In this document: one piece after another, positions 1 to 10,898 of the stretch
Layout: each line of letters opens with the position of its first letter
How positions within the stretch are numbered: position 1 is the first letter of the stretch
Source: Porogramme epimiltina
Lineage: Eukaryota; Basidiomycota; Agaricomycetes; Polyporales; Polyporaceae
Direction: 5' to 3'
DNA: 19,435 nucleotides
Assembly: GCA_900155495.1 (NCBI GenBank)
Contig: FTLJ01000740.1
Coordinates: 1-19,435, forward strand
The notes under the pieces: generated by a model
Seen by the model: only the letters and a program-made list of their open reading frames with translations
What the model was told of the DNA's origin: nothing
Databases searched by the model: none
Made by a program: the position numbers and the translations under genes

Positions 1-1057
1 CACAACCCCCCCCCGAATCCCCTCCCCCCCCCCCCGCCCCTGCGTCGCCTCCGCCCCCGCCGCCCGCGGAGCCGGAGCCCGTCCCCACTCCCACCCCTGC
101 TCCCGTGGTCCCGATCGTGGAAGAGCGCGTCCCGACCCCGGTTCCTACTCCCTCCCCTCAGCCTCAGGTCAACGGCCACACGCCAGAGCCCAAGACGGAG
201 CCCGTGCCTATTGCTCGCGAGCCATCACCCGCCCCTGTCCCTGAAGCCACCTCCACTGCAACCCCCGCCCCCGCTTCCCCCGCGCCACCACCACCTCAAA
301 CCCTCCCGCCTGCACCTCCCGCTGTTCCTGCTCAGCAGCCAACTCAACCCCCACCACAACCCACCGCCCCAGTTGCCCCCGCACCAACAGCACCTGTGTC
401 TACGGCACCCAAGTCATGGGCGTCGCTTGCGGCAACAGGAGCGAAGAGCTGGGGCTCTGCTGTCGCCAGCCAGTCGCGGGGCACGAGCGAAGTTCCTGCC
501 CCCAGCAGCGCGTCGCCGTCGCCTTTGAGCGGCCCGCAATCCCCTGCTCCTCACGTTCCTCGTCCCATGCCAGGACAGGGAGCGCACCCCGCGTTCATTG
601 CCGCTCAGAGCATTGCTACCCCTCAATGCTTCGTCAAGGTACTTGCCATATACTACACGTCTTCATCGTCGCACTCGCTAACATTCGACTGCAGAGCGTA
701 ACGGAGAACGTGTCGGAGCCAGCGTTGCGTGCAACGTTGACGCAGCGATTCGGGCCGATCAAGGAGCTGGAGATCGTGCGTTCCAAGGCGTGCGCGTTCC
801 TCGAGTTCCAGCAGCTCGAGGCTGCGAAGCGCGCGATCACCGTCTCTTTACCTCCCGCGCAGGGCGGCGAGGGCGGGATCCGCATCGAGACCGACGGCGG
901 CGCGGGCCAGGCACGCATCCTGGTCGAGACGCGGAAGGAGCGCGGCGAGCGCCCCCCTCCGCGCGGCCCACCCATGAACGGCGACCGCGGCCGCGGTGGA
1001 TTCCGCGGTCGTGGCGGCCCTGGTCGCGGGCGTGGAGCTCCCCCGCCCAAGCCGTGA
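1..1057 (+). CDS. G3BP-like RNA-binding protein (NTF2/RRM family), 3' part
   Basis: The frame is open from base 3, so the start and any NTF2-like domain lie to the left of the window. Two exons are visible, <1-638 and 695-1057, separated by a 56-bp intron (639-694) in phase 0. Together they give about 332 residues. In order they show a long linker rich in Pro, Ala and Thr; a KSWASLAA motif typical of G3BP-type proteins just before the RRM; one RRM whose RNP2-like strand (CFVKSV) is cut by the intron and whose RNP1-like strand is KACAFLEF; and an Arg/Gly tail (RGRGGFRGRGGPGRGRG) ending at TGA. Family knowledge: G3BP-like proteins bind mRNA and act in stress-granule assembly, and the fungal Bre5 relative is a deubiquitinase cofactor. 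The NTF2 domain is inferred from architecture, not seen. Confidence 0.85.
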
Positions 1058-1604
1058 GCGGGGGTTACTGGTGTGGCGCTTGGGCTCGGGTTTGGGGTGC
1101 GATGGACCAAAAGTATAACAAAATGCTCTGTTGAATGGTGCTGAGGGTAGCCGGAGGGGGATTTGTGGTGGTTGGGCGGACTGGGAGGTGAGGTGGGCTG
1201 TGTGCGTGTCGTCTCGTCCCCTGTCGTCTGTGTATCGGGCTCGCTCGTTCGCATGTCACTTCCTCTCCTTCCTCTGTCCGCTCATACCGCTCACCGTTCT
1301 TCTGCTGTCGTTTACGCCTCCCGTCCTCGCTGTCGCTTGTTGTTAGCGTCGTAGTTCGCTTTGTTGTGCAGCAGTTATTCACTCTTGGACTCAACGTGTA
1401 GTGTGTTGTACGCTTAAGCTTCTGAGTTTCGGTCGATGGCTCCGGTACCCCGACGCCCTTCAAATCAGGGTTAGCACGCGGACGGCTCGCGGCGCCCCAC
1501 GTCCCGCCCCACACACGGTCGCCCTTGCAATCGTCGAAATGCGCGGGCCTGGGCGAGCAGCGTGGCAGCGTGGCCAGGACGCGGCTTGCGCAGGGCGCAC
1601 GCTG
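1058..1604. other. Intergenic: 3'UTR of the G3BP-like gene and distal ERG6 upstream region
   Basis: No reading frame here looks like a protein. The stretch just after the stop at 1057 is T-rich (TCGTTCG, TTTGTTGTG) and is probably 3'UTR. No AATAAA signal is obvious. The rest is GC-rich flank leading into the ERG6 promoter. Confidence 0.5.
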
Positions 1605-1700
1605 ATTGGCCCGGGCAAAAAAAGGAATTGCGGAATCGTTCAATGCGCGGAGGCGCCCGCGGGCGACGCTAATCTCATGCGCGCCGCGCTCTTATAAAAA
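1605..1700 (+). promoter_or_regulatory. ERG6 core promoter (inverted CCAAT box and TATA box)
   Basis: ATTGG at 1605-1609 is a CCAAT box on the opposite strand. A clean TATA box (TATAAAAA) lies at 1693-1700. CT-rich sequence follows at about 1735-1785, as is common at fungal transcription starts. Transcription is therefore expected to begin roughly between 1720 and 1740. These are motif matches only. Confidence 0.6.
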
Positions 1701-1785
1701 GTCGGCCCACTTTGGTTGCGCACACACGCTACCCGTCCCCTCCTCCTCCACTCCACCCCTTCCCTGCGCTCAACCGCTTTTCTTG

Positions 1786-1978
1786 GTGAGTGTTCCATTT
1801 TGTTGTGAGGCGGCGCACGAGCTGGCCTGTGTTCGGGGCCGCGCGGGTGCGCGCGTTGGGATGGGGACATAGGGGTGGTGCGCGGTCCGGACGTGCGTGC
1901 CACGGTGTCGTGTCGCCCCCGTCCTTCCCCTCTCCCTTCCCCCTCCATAGTGCTGGCAGCTGACGCGTGCGCTCGCAG
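1786..1978 (+). other. Probable intron in the 5'UTR of ERG6
   Basis: A strong donor (GTGAGTG) at 1786 follows the TATA box and CT stretch. A CTGAC branch-like site at about 1960 and an acceptor (GCTCGCAG) ending at 1978 lie 25 bp before the ATG at 2004. The 193 bp between them show no protein-like frame connected to the gene. A leader intron is inferred from the signals and needs transcript reads. Confidence 0.5.
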
Positions 1979-2003
1979 CTGTACATTCCTACCCGTCTCA
2001 AAA

Positions 2004-3460
2004 ATGGCACCCGTCGCGACGACTAACGAAGGGAACACGGTGTACGCCGACGGCCGCCAGGGCAAGCGCATCGAGAACTACGCCGCGTTCTGGCAGAAGG
2101 ACCTCAGTAAGGAGCAGGGTCAGGACACCGAGAACCGACTCGCGAACTACACCGACGTCATCAACGGTGAGTGTTTGCGGTCATAGTGGAGGCGGTTGGA
2201 GTGCGCTGCGCTGGCAGTACCGGCGACGTCGGGGTGGGGTTGTCGGCTGCGATGTTGCCTGTTTACTGCTCGTGGCACCCGCGACGCGGGCTATGGCGGA
2301 CACCGCGGTGATGGGCGCGGTGTTGGAAGATTTGGCATTGTGCACGTGTCCGCGTAGATGTCGCCGCTAGCGCACAACTGGCTGCTTCCCTCTTTCGTAC
2401 TGTCACCTTCTCAGGAACACGACACTGACTATCTCTCAGGCTACTATGACGGCGCGACCGGGCTCTACGAGTACGGCTGGGGCACGTCCTTCCACTTCTC
2501 GCGGTACTACAAGGGCGAGTCGTTCTACCAGGCGCTCGCGCGGCACGAGCACTTCCTCGCGTTCAAGATGGACCTGAAGCCGGGCATGCGCGTGCTCGAC
2601 GTCGGGTGCGGGATCGGCGGGCCCGCGCGCGAGATCGCGCAGTTCTCGGACGTGAACATCGTCGGCCTGAACAACAACGAGTTCCAGGTCGGGCGCGCGC
2701 GCAAGCTCACGCAGAAGGCGGGGCTGCAGGACCGCATCCAGTACGTCGTCGGCGACTTTATGAAGCTCGCGGAGCAGTTTGGCGAGAACTCGTTCGACGC
2801 GGTCTATGCCATCGAGGCGACCGTCCACGCGCCGTCGTGGGAGGGCGTGTACGGCGAGATCATGAAGGTCCTCAAGCCCGGAGGAGTGGTGCGTCCCTTC
2901 TATTTGTTACCCCTTCGCTTCGGGTGCTGACATGCGGACCTGTAGTTCGGCGTGTACGAGTGGTGCATGACGGACAAGTGGGACCCGTCGATCCCCTCGC
3001 ACAAGGAGGTCGCGCACGGGATCGAGATCGGGAACGGCATCCCCGAGATGCGGCCGCTGCGGATGGCGCGGCAGGCGATCGTGGACGTCGGGTTCGAGAT
3101 CGAGTACGAGGACGACCTCGCGGACCGGCCGGACGTGGTGCCGTGGTACTACCCGCTCGAGGGCGACATCACGAAGGCGCAGACGCTGTGGGACATGTTC
3201 ACCGTGTGGCGGATGAGCAGCAGCGGCAAGTTCGTCACGCACCACGGGCTGTGGCTCATCGAGAAGCTCGGGATCGTGCCCAAGGGCACGTGGGAGGTCG
3301 GCGAGACTTTGAAGATCGCGGCGGACGCGCTTGTCGAGAGCGGTCGCGAGAAGGTATGTCTCCTTGCTGTTGCCGTTCGTGCACTACGGCTGACGTCGCG
3401 TTTTCTTTGCAGCTCTTCACGCCGATGTACCTGGTGGTGTCGCGGAAGCCGAAAAACTGA
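2004..3460 (+). CDS. ERG6: Sterol 24-C-methyltransferase
   Basis: The enzyme transfers a methyl group from S-adenosylmethionine to C-24 of the sterol side chain (zymosterol or lanosterol-type substrates) in ergosterol synthesis, at the ER or lipid droplets. Exons are 2004-2166, 2440-2888, 2946-3353 and 3413-3460, giving 355 residues, close to the usual fungal length. ATG 2004 has A at -3. Visible motifs: [12 protein letters not shown] (64-75, the sterol-binding aromatic region); SAM motif [11 protein letters not shown] (107-116); GLNNNEFQ (130-137); [10 protein letters not shown] (177-186, where yeast Erg6 has Cys instead of Val in the middle); KPGGVFGVYEW across intron 2; and the C-terminal [13 protein letters not shown]. 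Splicing from 2166 to 2440 was chosen because it keeps phase and gives an ungapped match to the yeast protein. A nearer acceptor at 2414 would shift the frame. Confidence 0.95.
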
Positions 3461-4406
3461 GTGGGGCGGTTCCCCTCGCTCGTCGCTCTCTTTAGACTAC
3501 ACTATATACCCCGCGTAATGTTGCTGCTGTATCTCGCCGCATGCCTCTCCTTTCGGTTGGAATGAAGCGTCGTGGTTTCCGGATACCGGCTTGTGACAAA
3601 TGTGGGACACCGTGAGAGTGTAATGTTTGCACCCCGGGGATGTCGTGGTGCGTTCAAGTGTGATCATGCTTGTGCAGACGTCTGACGGGGCTGAATTCAA
3701 CTATGTACGACCAGGGATGTGCATGTCGGCGCGATCTGTCTCCACGCTGCACGTGGCGGCTTCCTCCGACCCCGCCGGAACCTCTGCCGCCGGAGTCCTC
3801 TGCATAGACGGAGTTGTTTTCCTTCCGTCCGGGCATGGCACGGCCATCTGCCCGCCCCCTCTTGTGCGCCAGACGGCACCTCGAGGCTGCGAGCGTGAGG
3901 CGCGTCGGCTGGGCTGTTAGCCTTCGGGGACGTCACTTGGCCGGCGGAACAGGTGAGTCCGGTTCAGTCGCGTCAACGCAAGTGCTGGTAACATGTGGTC
4001 GGTTCGCGCCAGAGGTCTTTCAGGCTGAGCATATAGGCTACTGTTGTGAACACCCCGAAGCCAGCAGTAGACGGGAGAATTCGAAAAAGAGCCTAAGCTT
4101 CCATAAGGTAAAAAGCGACACTGTGGCTTCGAGGACGGCCTGAGCCGGCGGAGACTGGCAAATCAAATTGGGATCGGGGGGGCACTTGGGAAGGACACGC
4201 TCCGAAAACGAACAGCGCGCGCTCGAACAGCACTCATCAGACCACGCCGCCGTGCTTCTCTTGCCACCCGGCGGGCAAAACAGCGGCTCGCACGCAGACG
4301 CCCATCGACCCGCCGCCACTGCCACTGACAGAGCGCGCCATCTGAAGAATCTCCGGTGTCGGCAGGCGGATGTTATTTAGGTTCGCGCCCCCCCAGCCAG
4401 GCCTCG
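3461..4406. other. Intergenic: ERG6 3'UTR and CYP505 upstream region
   Basis: This stretch of about 950 bp lies between two genes of the same orientation. Its longest frames are compositionally unlike neighbouring exons and match no protein family I know. It is likely ERG6 3'UTR on the left (T-rich, about 3480-3620) and promoter on the right. I saw no tRNA, repeat or mobile-element end. Confidence 0.5.
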
Positions 4407-4413
4407 ATATAAG
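4407..4413 (+). promoter_or_regulatory. TATA-like box of the CYP505 gene
   Basis: ATATAAG stands out in GC-rich sequence 181 bp upstream of the ATG at 4594, and CT-rich sequence follows. Position and composition fit a core promoter. No other element is clear. Confidence 0.4.
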
Positions 4414-4593
4414 TGTGCGCCCTCCCCTGCCCTGGGGCCTTCTGCGTCGCCGCGCTTCCATTCATCCGCCCGCTGAGCTGACGCCGAATCTGCGCCGCGT
4501 GTGCGCCTCGCGACACCCCCGCCCGTATCCATAGCTGCTTGTACTCGCCCCCTTGCTTGTCTTTCGACTTCTGCCCATTGCATACTGCGCGCA

Positions 4594-7500
4594 ATGACGA
4601 CCCCAGTGCCATCCCCGCCATCCCTCCCCTTCCTCGGGAACATCGCGTCCCTCGACCGCGAGCTGCCCCACCGCTCCTTCGACCTCCTCGCCGACCAGTA
4701 CGGCGAGATCTACAAGCTGAACATCCTATGTGCGTGACTCGACTTCGACGCGGCGCGCCCGCGATCGTCCCCCGGCTCACCGCGCGCTGCAGCGCGCACG
4801 ACGTTCGTCGCGTGTTCGTACGAGCTGCAGAACGAGCTCTCCAACGAGAAGCGCTTCAAGAAGGCCGTCGTCGCCGGCGTCAACGAGGTCCGCAACGGCC
4901 TCGGCGATGGGCTCTTCACGGTGCGTCCCCCCACCCCTACCCCGTCCTCCTTCCGCGGCCCACCCCGCGCCATCGATGGCGATGAGCGCGCGCGCTGACG
5001 GGCGCGTCTTCCCGCGGGCCCAGGCGTACAACGACGAAGAGAACTGGGGCATCGCGCGTGAGTTCTGCTTCTATCCCGTTCTAGAACGCGTCCGCGCCCG
5101 CGTGCGCCGTGACGGCGGGCGCGCCGCGCTGCAGCGCTCACGCTGATGCCGCCCCCGCCCCGCAGACCGCCTGCTGATGCCGTCGTTCAGCACGGCGAAG
5201 GTGCGCGACATGTTCGACGACATGGTCGACATCTGCGAGCAGATGGTCACCAAGTGGGAGCGGTGCGTGCTTCCACTTCTTTCTGCGCGCGCGGGGCCGC
5301 GCTCGCTGGACGCTTACCACCCTGTGCGGTTTGGTGGACAGATTCGGGCCGCGGGCGAGGATCGACCCCGTGGAGGACTTTACGCGCCTCGCGTTCGACA
5401 CGATCACGCTGTGCGCGATGAACTATCGGTGCGTCCATCTAGCTGCCGCGCGGGGTTTGGGGTCGCGGCTCACTGACGCCCTCTAAAGCTTGAACAACTT
5501 CTACAAGGTATGCTCGGCCTGTCAGTGCATCTCTGACTGTTACTAATGCAGCCGGACGATGCGCAGGAGAGCACGCATCCGTTCGTGCAGGCCATGATGG
5601 ACTTCTTGGTCGAGTGTGGCTACCGCGCCAACCGGCCGCCGATCATGCAGTCGCTCATGCGCGGCACGAACGCCAAGTACGAGGCGGACATGAAGATCAT
5701 GGCTGACCTCTGCAACGAGCGTATGACTCCCGCAGAGTTTAGTGGTTGCCAGGGACCTAACGCCACTCTTCACAGTGATCCAGGAGCGGAGGGCGAACCC
5801 GATCGAGAAGGACGACCTATTGAATGTCATGCTCAATGGAGTTGACAAGAAGACGGGGAAGAAGCTGTCAGACGAGAGCATCCGTTACAACGTGAGCACT
5901 GCTATTCCAGGTGGCATTGAAGATCTTGCTGATATATTGCACTAGCTCCTCACCTTCCTCGTCGCAGGTCTGACATCTTGCTCCAATTTCTATGTCTGTG
6001 GCCCCTGATGTTCGATTTTAGGACACGAGACGACATCTGGTCTTCTTACATTTACCCTCTACTATCTGTGCAAGAATCCCGAGGCTATGCGAAAAATACG
6101 CGAGGAGGTCGACGAGGTGCTTGGGGACGAACCGATTCGCCTGGACCACATTGCCAAGCTGAAGTACACTTCGGGTACGTACACGAATAGAGTTCTATCG
6201 GCGATGACTGACACAGTATACTTCAACTAGCTTGCTTGCGCGAATCTCTTCGCCTGAACCCTCCTGCGACGATGCGCGTAGTGGAGTCAGTCGAGGACAC
6301 CACGGTTTGCAACGGCAAGTATGCGTTCAAGAAAGGAGACCGCATCGGTCTCCTGGCATGCAGGACGCAGACAGATCCCAAAATATGGGGGCCTGACGTG
6401 AGTATACGTGTGCATGCCGATATGCACATTGTGATTAACGACGTCCATGCCTAGTCGAGGGAGTTCAAGCCCGAGAGGGTTTACGGGGAGAACTTCGAGA
6501 AGCTCCCGGTACGGCACAGTCACTTTCCATCTGAACGAGCTGCTGACCGCGAACCTCCAGCAAAACGCCTGGCAGCCGTTCGGCTACGGCATGCGCGCCT
6601 GCATCGTGCGCCTCCCCTTTCGCCCTCTTCCTTTCTCTACACGCGCTGACGCGCGCTCCACCAGGGGCGCCCGTTCTCCTGGCAGGAGGCGCACATCGCG
6701 CTCGCCGCGATCGTGCAGAAGTTCGACATGACGCTCGACGATCCGTCGTACACGCTCGAGCTCAAGCAGATGCTCACGATCAAGCCCAAGGGCTTCTACG
6801 TGCACGCCGTGCCCCGCCGCCGCGCCGCGCGCCCCGTCGCCGTCGCGCCCACGTCGACGCTCGTGCCGCTCTTCCAGCAGTCGCGCCGCGCGTCGTCCGA
6901 CTCTTCTAGCTCGGAGTCTGAGGGGGCGGGCGCTGAGGGGAAGGGCAAGGAGGCGAAGTATAGGCTGAATGTGGTGTATGGGTCGAACACGGGCACGTCG
7001 CAGACGTTCGCCCAGCGCATCGCCAGCGAAGCTGCGTCACATGGTATGCCTTCTCTCTGTTTGTGGAAGTCCACGGTCCGGGCTGACGGCGCTCCGCGCG
7101 ATAGGCTTCAAGGCGACGCTGGGCACGCTCGACTCGATCACGAACCACGTCCCGACCGACGGCCCGCTCGTCATCGTCACTGCCTCCTTCGAAGGTGCGC
7201 TGTTCTTTCCTTCTCCCTTCGAATCCTGCAATAACGCAGGAACTCACACGCGGCGCACAGGCGAGCCCGCGGACAACGCCGCGCACTTCTTCGAGTGGCT
7301 GCAGAGCCTCCAGGGGAACGAGCTCGCGGGCACGCGCTTCGCGGTGTTCGGGTGTGGGAACCGCGACTGGGTGCGCACGTTCCAGCGCGTGCCGCGCGTC
7401 GTCGACGAGCTGCTCGCGGCGCGCGGGGGCGCGCGGCTGCTCGCGCGCGGTGTCGGCGACGCGCAGGCTGCGGACTTTTTTGAGGCGTTCGACGAGTGGG

Positions 7501-9156
7501 AGGCGGGGCTGTGGGAGGCGCTTGCTAAGGTGCGTTCTGTCCTGGGTCGAGTTTTTTGTTTGTTGGTTAGGGTGCTAATGAAGGACGGGGGTGAACAGGA
7601 GTACAACATCGAGCTGGGCGAGAAGCCAGCGGTCGTGAGCGGCATCACGATGACGACTGTGGATGACGGCAAGTCGCGCGCGTCGAGCCTCCGCCAGCCG
7701 GATGCGGACTTGGGCAAGGTGGTGGAGAACCGCATGCTCACGTCGCCCAATGCGCCTGCTAAGAGGCATCTTGGTGGGTGTTTTTCACTCCTCGTGCAAC
7801 GTAGAGGCGTACTGAAGAGGTACGCAAATAGAGTTTGAGCTGCCTGGGAACATGACGTACCGTGCTGGCGATTATCTCGCCATGTAAGTACCTTTTTTGA
7901 CTGCCCTAGACAAGAAAGTCTGATTGTCCCGATAGTCTACCGACGAATCCACAGAGGGACGTTCAGCGCGTTACCGCGCGATTCGGTCTTTCCCCCGAGC
8001 AGCAGGTGCGATGAAGCGCCCTCCTAGCACGTTGACCCAACTGACGCAACTACGAAGATCGTTCTCTCCTCTGCAGGGCCCACATCGCTCCCAGTCGAGA
8101 AGCCAGTCGCTATCTCAGCGCTCCTTTCTGGATACGTGGAGCTCTCACAACCCGCAACGACTCGCGACCTGCGCGTGCTCGCGGCTGTCGAGTCCTCCCC
8201 CGCCACTAAGGACGCGCTCACCGCCCTCCTCTCCTCCTACACCGACGCCGTCCTCACCAAGCGCCTCAGCGTGCTCGACATCCTCGAGGCCCACCGCGAC
8301 CTCGCCCTCCCCTTCGGCGCCTTCCTCGAGCTCCTCCCCGCCATGCGTGTCCGGCAGTACTCCATTTCATCCTCCCCGCTGCACGACGCGCAGCGCCCCT
8401 CGCTCACCGTCTCCGTCGTCGCCGCGCCCGCGCTCTCGGGGCGCGCGGAGCCGTTCCTCGGCGTCGCGTCGACGTTCCTCGCGGGCCTGCGCCCCGGCGA
8501 CGTCGTGCAGCTCGCGGTGCGCGCGTCCGCGGCGGCGTTCCACCCGCCCGAGGACCCCGCGGTGCCGATGGTGATGTTCGCGGCCGGCTCGGGGCTCTCG
8601 CCCATGCGCGGGTTCCTCCAGGAGCGCGCGGAGCAGAAGAAGGCCGGGCGCGCGGTCGCGACGAGCCTGCTGTTCTTTGGGTGTCGCGACCCCGCGGAGG
8701 ACTTCTTGTATGGGGAGTCGGACCTGAAGGAGTGGGCGGAGCTGGGCGTCGTGGACGTCCGCCCGGCGTTCTCGCGCAGGTCGGAGGAGTCGCTCGGGTG
8801 CAAGTATGTGCAGGAGTGAGTGGCACTTCCCTGGCACGCTTGTGTGGTTTGGCTGATCGTCCTGCACAGTCGCCTATGGCACGATCGTGCAGACGTACGC
8901 AACATGTACGACAATCTCGGCGCTCGGGTACGTCTTTCCCTTTCCCCAACGGGGGTGCTTTTCGCCGATGACCTTGGGCTGATCACATTTCCCGCTACCG
9001 CAGTTCTTCACGTGTGGCTCCAGCAAGGTAGCGCAAGGCGTCAAGAAGGTCTTGACAGAGATAATCAAGGAGGCGAGGGGCTGGTCTGATGACCAGGCCG
9101 CTGCGGCGTTCGAACGTGCCACTCAGGGCCGTTACACCACAGACATCTTTGAATGA
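4594..9156 (+). CDS. CYP505: Self-sufficient cytochrome P450 / P450 reductase fusion (CYP505, P450foxy/BM3 type)
   Basis: The protein fuses a fatty-acid or alkanol hydroxylase P450 to its own NADPH reductase. I place 22 exons: 4594-4729, 4793-4920, 5024-5057, 5166-5262, 5342-5428, 5489-5507, 5552-5720, 5776-5891, 5946-5967, 6022-6174, 6231-6397, 6455-6508, 6561-6605, 6665-7043, 7105-7194, 7261-7529, 7599-7773, 7832-7883, 7936-8005, 8058-8815, 8870-8927, 9004-9156. All phases agree and give 1076 residues, the normal family length. P450 half: RTTFV 47-51, GDGLFT 83-88, I-helix AGHETTS 269-275, ExxR ESLR 325-328, haem loop FGYGMRACIG with Cys408. A Ser/Glu/Lys linker of about 480-510 follows. 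Reductase half: FMN site GSNTGT 515-520, TASFEGEPADN, VFGCGNRDW; FAD motif RQYSISSS 853-860; NADPH motif AGSGLSPMRGF 930-940; FGCRDP; C-terminal FTCG and aromatic Phe next to the last residue. No lesion is seen, so it should be active. Subfamily (CYP505D is common in basidiomycetes) is a guess. Confidence 0.95.
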
Positions 9157-10898
9157 GTTTAAGATAACCGCGGAGTGTCTCAGGCGGATGAATCCGAGTG
9201 TAATGCTAGAAGAGAGATTCTGTACGCTAATGATGGATAGACAAACGACAGTTGAAGCTGTTTTCAATCTCCTTTGTAGTCCTTGACATGCGTGTCCTAG
9301 GTTCTACTTACGGCCGCCTGCTCGCGTGCATGTATGATGTCGCTGGCATGCTCCCATTGCGCGAAATCGTTGTTGCATGATCGCGATCATTTCGGCCTTT
9401 CTGCGGTAATCTGCCTCGTGCGCCCCAGGTCGGCGCATATGGTGCTGAAAGGGTGATTGTACGAGAGCCGTGGATATATAGTACTAGTAAGACAGGGGAA
9501 GACTCCTGGCCCTCTTCACCTATTCCCCCAGTATATCCTGAACGCTCTCTTCCTCAAGTCAAGTCCTTTCTCCCTTAGTGCCTTCCTCGGGGTCGACTTT
9601 TGAGGAGTACTGGCGGTCGATATCACTGCATCCTTCCCTTTTTTCTCTCCATACGGTCACTGTCGCATTCAGAGAGGCTGTTCGGATGGTTGGTGGGGCA
9701 CAGCAGGTAGGTGGGGTACAACAGGTACATAGGTGAGGGACAGCAGGTATGTGCACCGCGCGAGCAGGAAGACGATATCATTGAATGCGCCCTGCCCGGG
9801 ATGCTGCGTCGCGAAAACTGGCTCGGTCTCTATCACTCCCGGGATATGCTCTGCGTTTGTGGACTGCGAGAGCGCTCGTCGTTCCCCAAAGACCTGGACT
9901 CTTCTGGGAATGTCGTCTGCACCCATGCGTTTCGGGGCTGGCCGAGGCATGTGCATGGCGTCTTGCTTGTATCTCGACGAGATGCCTTATGTCAAGCTCT
10001 CTATATACTCGCTGTGGGAGGATTGACTACGTCTGCATCGCTCTTTGCGCACTGGACATGCCCATCCGGGCGCACTGGCCTCGTACTTCAACGCCCACAA
10101 AATGTTAAGGCCCACTCCACCAGTCCAGGGAGGTGCGGGCAAGCGCAAATAAGGTTTGTGGGGAAGCCATTCTAGGCCTAGGGCCACGTGTGTTCATGGG
10201 GCGCTGCAACAGTAGCCGTCGTCCACACACAGGGCCGCCGCTACCTGGGGCCCGCGGGGCCCGGGCTGCTTGACTTCTACCGCTATGCATCTGCTCACTC
10301 TTCCGCCCAACCTCTGCTCGCCTCGATCTATGTCATGGCACGTCGCCTGGGGCGGCGATCTCGATCATCGATCCTGCCACCAACCCATACAAGCTAACTT
10401 ATCGTGGGTGCTATGATAGAGCTCAAGGTGAGTGCGGTTTTGTGGCGGTCGTCGAGATGTGGAAGGAGCAAGGTTATGGGGAGGGACGCCCAGACCACCC
10501 ATCCTAAACAGTGCCAATGCGCTCTGCCCTCGTCACTGCACCCGAGGGGTGATCGTCCTCCACGCGTCGCGTCGGGTGATACCTCGCGTCGCGAGCTCGT
10601 GCCGCGTATGTCTCTGCTCTCCCCCCGGCGTCCCCGCGCGCTGGAGCAGGCGTGGCTCGCGATGGATCGCGATGGCTCGCAGATCCTTCTCTGCAACGTG
10701 CCGCAGCACTGAGGCCTGCGCGCACTACCGTCCCCTAATCCAAATCTCGGAGCTTGCTTTCCTCCAGTACCCTCGGGGATGCCATTGAGCTGACGAGAAT
10801 ACTCTTGCTAGACTTCCGAACCACAAATTTAACCTCGCTCCTCAACCCGCCCCCGTCCCCTTCACCACCACAAGCCCGAACCCGCCCGCACCACACAG
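9157..10898. other. Long gene-poor stretch with an orphan promoter-like site
   Basis: No frame of about 1.7 kb on either strand resembles a known protein. The notable contents are a TATATA at 9475-9480 followed by CT-rich sequence (about 9510-9575), which looks like a fungal promoter without an obvious gene, and the triplicated repeat at 9692-9749. A GC palindrome-rich patch (GGGGCCCGCGGGGCCC, about 10247-10262) is also present. A 102-codon frame at 10404-10712 is stop-free but not recognisable. The stretch could hold a lineage-specific gene, a non-coding RNA or decayed sequence. Confidence 0.45.
9692..9749 (+). repeat. Three degenerate copies of an 18-bp unit
   Basis: The copies are 9692-9709 (GGTGGGGCACAGCAGGTA), 9710-9727 (GGTGGGGTACAACAGGTA) and 9732-9749 (GGTGAGGGACAGCAGGTA). 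A 4-bp CATA separates the last two. Each unit ends in (C/A)AGGTA, a good 5' splice-donor consensus. The function is unknown, and simple tandem duplication is the plain explanation. Confidence 0.7.

Noticed and set aside
634..1254. 206-codon minus-strand frame across the G3BP-like 3' end
   Set aside because: It is antisense to the RRM/RGG exon, and its Pro/Arg bias simply mirrors the RGG codons.
2606..3460. 284-codon plus-strand frame inside ERG6
   Set aside because: It is an Arg/Gly-rich shadow of the GC-rich ERG6 exons in another frame and also reads through an intron.
8237..8986. 249-codon minus-strand frame opposite the CYP505 reductase domain
   Set aside because: The sense strand encodes the FAD and NADPH motifs with correct phases, so this is an antisense shadow caused by high GC.
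10229..10266. CAGGGCCGCCGC followed by GGGGCCC repeats, resembling a hAT transposon terminus
   Set aside because: I found no matching inverted end, no target-site duplication and no transposase in the window.
10404..10712. 102-codon plus-strand frame
   Set aside because: It has no recognisable motif, includes an internal GGATCGCGATGGCTCGC-like duplication, and composition alone can explain an open frame of this length.
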